Assembly: GCA_946543025.1 (NCBI GenBank)
Contig: CAMNLN010000181.1
Location: forward strand, 1 to 7,221
Direction: 5' to 3'
Length of the DNA: 7,221 nucleotides
DNA from: an uncultured Verrucomicrobiota bacterium
GTDB taxonomy: Bacteria; Verrucomicrobiota; Kiritimatiellia; RFP12; UBA1067
Positions 4,832 to 7,221 of this stretch are shown piece by piece. The position numbers and the translations under genes are program-made. Within the stretch, counting starts at the first letter, position 1; every line of letters begins with the position of its first letter. The notes beneath the pieces are model-generated. The model did not search any database. It saw only the letters and a list, made by a program, of their open reading frames with translations, and was not told the origin of the DNA.

Positions 4832-7221
4832 CTACAGGCTGTTGCGTCCGGGATGGAGCGGCGTCGATTTTCCCTGCCACTCGAACGTGCCCGTAAGATC
4901 GCCCGGTAGCGTCACCGTGCCGGAGACGCCGCCGTCCGCGAACGAGAGATCCGTCTCGATCAGTCCCTGCGGGTGCGGCGTCTTGGCCTTGATCCACGTC
5001 AGGCCGGCGGGTTGTGGCGCGATGCGCACCTTCGCGAAGAACGGCGCGGCGCTCTGGACGCCGAGAACGCCCGTATGCAGGTGGTAGAGAGGGTGGGAAC
5101 CCCACGCATGGCAGTCGCTGCGCGCGTTCGCGCCGGGCGCCTCGAGCGGTGTGCAGAGGTTCATCTTCACGTACTCTCGCCAGAGGTCGAGGCGTTTCAG
5201 GAAGAGGTCGGAGCGGCCCATCTTCAGGTAGACGTCGAAAAGGTAGTGCGAGAAGTAGACCGTGGTTCGCGCGAGGTCCGGCGCCTCGATCAGCGCCTTG
5301 AACGCGCGCTCGCGCTGCACGGGCGAAAGCGCATCGGAGAGGATTGCGAGACACTGGGCGTGCTCGCTGTAGCAATCCTTCTTCAGCGTGTCCGCCACCA
5401 TGCCGCGCGCGTCGTCCCAGAACGCCGAGACGATCGCAGGGCGCAGCCGCTCCGCCTTGGCGCGCCAGTAGGCTGCGAGCTCGCGCTCGCCCATGGCCTC
5501 CTCCACCTCGGCCGCGCCGCGCATGGCGTAGAGGTAGAAGAGGTTGTTGAGCGCGTTCGGGCGCGGTCCGTCGCCGTCCGGCGACACGCCGCGGCTAGAC
5601 CACTCCGCCTTCCACGCCGGCACCCAGTCCATGAAGCTCCATCCGGGCAAGTTGCGCAGCAGGCCGTCAGCCCCCTCGTACACGGAGAGGCCCATGAGCG
5701 TATGGTTCATGCCCGGAAGGCGCGTCTTCAGCCAGGCGGCGTCCGCGTGGTTCATCAGGTAATCTCGGAACATGAGCAGCCAGCAGAGCGTGTAGGTGGC
5801 GGATTCCTGCGTGCCGCGCGTGGGGAAGTTCATCGCGATGAGCCCGTTCTCGCGGCGATCCCAGTCGTAGAGCGAGATCGCGTGGCGGATGAGACGGTCG
5901 TCGCCGTTGAGCGCGCCCACGGTAAGGTACTGCACGCGGCTGTCGCCGGGATACATCTGCTGCTCGAAGTAGGGACAGTCGAAGAACATCTCGTGCATGC
6001 ACATCTGCATGCCGCGCACGCAGATCTTCTGCACGGCGTCGAGCGACGCGTCGCTGCAGCGGAACTCGGCGGATGGCGGCGTGGGATAGCGCGTCTCGGC
6101 GATCTCCACCCTCTGGAAGACGAGCGGCTCGTCGGCGGTCGTCACCTCGATCATGCACCAGCGGCCGCAACGCCACCACGGCGACGTGAAGAAGCCGCGC
6201 GGCCGGCCGTCGGCGCGGAACGTATCAACCATCCCGATGGTGAACTCCTTGCCCTCGATCGCGGCCCGATCGCCCTTCTCTCCCTTCGCGTCACGCAAGG
6301 ACTCGGTCCAGCCCCAGCGCACGGTCGCCCCGCGGCCGCCGCGCACAGTCAGCTCGGGATAGGCGCAGTAGTAGTCGCCCAGGTCCCAGTACGCCTTGAC
6401 GGACGTGTTCGGCGGAACCGTGAAGTTTGGCGCAAGCAGGTTGGGGCCTTTCCGTATCTCGCCCGGCGTCTTATTCTCGTGCAGCTGGTCAGGGAGCGTG
6501 GTGGGAAAGAGCATCCAGCCCTGGACGATGAGGCCTCCGAACGTCTTCACCGGTTTGCGCACCACCTGGACCGGCACGAACGCCTCCGAAGACGGCATTT
6601 CGTCCATGAACGCCGTGCCCGTCACCTCGCACTGCGACCCCACGCCGAACGTCTTGCTGTTGCCCTTGTCGGTCATGCGCGTGTTTGCGAGCCGCGCCAC
6701 TTTCCACTTGGCCTTGCCGGTCGTGAGTTGGGCGTCATACGCGCCCTCGGCCTTGAGAATGAACCCGCCTCGTACCGACATCTGCGCAAGCGGTGCGTGA
6801 TCGCCCAACTGCCAACAGACAGCCTCCATCACATGCCGGCCTGGCTTGAGGTCGGCGATCTCATAAGACTGGTAGTTCCAGTGGACCGGCAGTCCGCGGT
6901 GCGGCCCGCGCGCCACCTCCACGCCGTCCAGGAGCAAGACGAACCGTTCGTCGGCGCTCACGTCGAATCTCAACGGCGCGTCGCCCGCCTTCACGGAGAA
7001 CTCCTTGCGAAAACGCGCGAAGAAGCTAGGTTTCTGGAGAAGGTCCTTCGCACGGGTCTCGGAGAACGTCGCCCCGCCCCAGACGTCATGACCGGGCAGC
7101 CACACCCAGGCCGCCTCGTCGATCGGCTGGATCGGCAAGATGTTCGTGTTGCCCCGCTCGTAGCGCTCGGGACGGAAGAATTGCCGCACCTCGGCGGCTT
7201 GCGCGGCCACGGCAAGCAGAA
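4832..7221 (-). CDS. Secreted GH78 alpha-L-rhamnosidase-like glycoside hydrolase, 5' end outside the window
   Basis: Inverting exo-glycosidase family that removes terminal alpha-L-rhamnose. Numbering is from the GTG at 7210. Residues about 35-380 form the N-terminal beta-sandwich region, including the stretch RFDVSADERFVLLLDGVEVA (81-100) and RGPHRG. The (alpha/alpha)6 catalytic domain follows, with DCPYFEQQMYPGD (411-423). Its Asp411, Glu416 and Asp423 keep the spacing of the acidic residues (567, 572, 579) of Bacillus RhaB, and Glu690 in CTPLEAP is at about the position of the general base (841). ARSDCHAWGSHPLYHL (696-711) leads into the C-terminal beta-sandwich (VRIAPQPAGL). The GTG is probably not the start: the frame stays open to the edge and reads LLAVAA before QAAE, the end of a signal peptide with a likely A-Q-A cleavage site. 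Initiation therefore lies beyond 7221. CPYFEQ replaces the classical CPQRDERLGW, so a related specificity within the family is possible. Confidence 0.92.
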   Translation of the reverse strand, partial: LLAVAAQAAEVRQFFRPERYERGNTNILPIQPIDEAAWVWLPGHDVWGGATFSETRAKDLLQKPSFFARFRKEFSVKAGDAPLRFDVSADERFVLLLDGVEVARGPHRGLPVHWNYQSYEIADLKPGRHVMEAVCWQLGDHAPLAQMSVRGGFILKAEGAYDAQLTTGKAKWKVARLANTRMTDKGNSKTFGVGSQCEVTGTAFMDEMPSSEAFVPVQVVRKPVKTFGGLIVQGWMLFPTTLPDQLHENKTPGEIRKGPNLLAPNFTVPPNTSVKAYWDLGDYYCAYPELTVRGGRGATVRWGWTESLRDAKGEKGDRAAIEGKEFTIGMVDTFRADGRPRGFFTSPWWRCGRWCMIEVTTADEPLVFQRVEIAETRYPTPPSAEFRCSDASLDAVQKICVRGMQMCMHEMFFDCPYFEQQMYPGDSRVQYLTVGALNGDDRLIRHAISLYDWDRRENGLIAMNFPTRGTQESATYTLCWLLMFRDYLMNHADAAWLKTRLPGMNHTLMGLSVYEGADGLLRNLPGWSFMDWVPAWKAEWSSRGVSPDGDGPRPNALNNLFYLYAMRGAAEVEEAMGERELAAYWRAKAERLRPAIVSAFWDDARGMVADTLKKDCYSEHAQCLAILSDALSPVQRERAFKALIEAPDLARTTVYFSHYLFDVYLKMGRSDLFLKRLDLWREYVKMNLCTPLEAPGANARSDCHAWGSHPLYHLHTGVLGVQSAAPFFAKVRIAPQPAGLTWIKAKTPHPQGLIETDLSFADGGVSGTVTLPGDLTGTFEWQGKSTPLHPGRNSL

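Noticed and set aside
7208..7210. GTG as the genuine start of the GH78 gene
   Set aside because: The upstream in-frame codons continue a signal-peptide hydrophobic core, so the GTG most likely encodes an internal valine.

Overview
This is a G+C-rich bacterial window with five protein genes: two housekeeping genes, two secreted glycoside hydrolases, and a pair of small membrane proteins of unknown function. The organism is probably an anaerobic polysaccharide degrader, of the kind found among gut, rumen or sediment Kiritimatiellota/Verrucomicrobiota. That placement is inferred from composition, the run of secreted hydrolases and the promoter style. There is no rRNA or other phylogenetic marker to prove it.

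Layout. Bases 30-1603 (+) hold truB and ribF, overlapping by four bases (ATGA), a common bacterial pairing. TruB makes pseudouridine 55 in tRNA; RibF makes FMN and FAD. Bases 1685-4162 (+) encode a secreted family GH2 enzyme of the beta-galactosidase type. Bases 4763-4134 (-) are a two-gene operon for three-helix membrane proteins of 118 and 89 residues. Its last gene overlaps the 3' end of the GH2 gene by 29 bases. Bases 7221-4832 (-) encode a GH78 alpha-L-rhamnosidase-like enzyme. Its reading frame runs off the right edge inside what looks like a signal peptide, so its true start is not in this window.

How the genes relate. The GH2 and GH78 enzymes both look exported and could act on the same plant-type glycans, for example rhamnose- and galactose-containing pectic side chains. 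They are on opposite strands, and no transporter, SusC/D pair or regulator lies between them. The small membrane pair has its own recognisable promoter and strong Shine-Dalgarno sites, so it is probably an independent unit.

What stands out: (1) truB and the GH2 gene each start 7-9 bases after a shared extended -10 element (TGGTATAAT / TGGTATACT), with no ribosome binding site, which implies leaderless or nearly leaderless mRNAs. The small-protein operon uses conventional SD initiation. (2) The GH2 sugar-binding domain carries an A+T-rich, rare-codon segment that looks like an in-frame insertion, and the following Ig-like domain is strongly shortened. (3) The small membrane pair is the best candidate for an undescribed system. 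The only intergenic stretches are 81 bases (1604-1684) and 68 bases (4764-4831). No rRNA, tRNA, CRISPR array, insertion sequence or convincing intrinsic terminator was seen.
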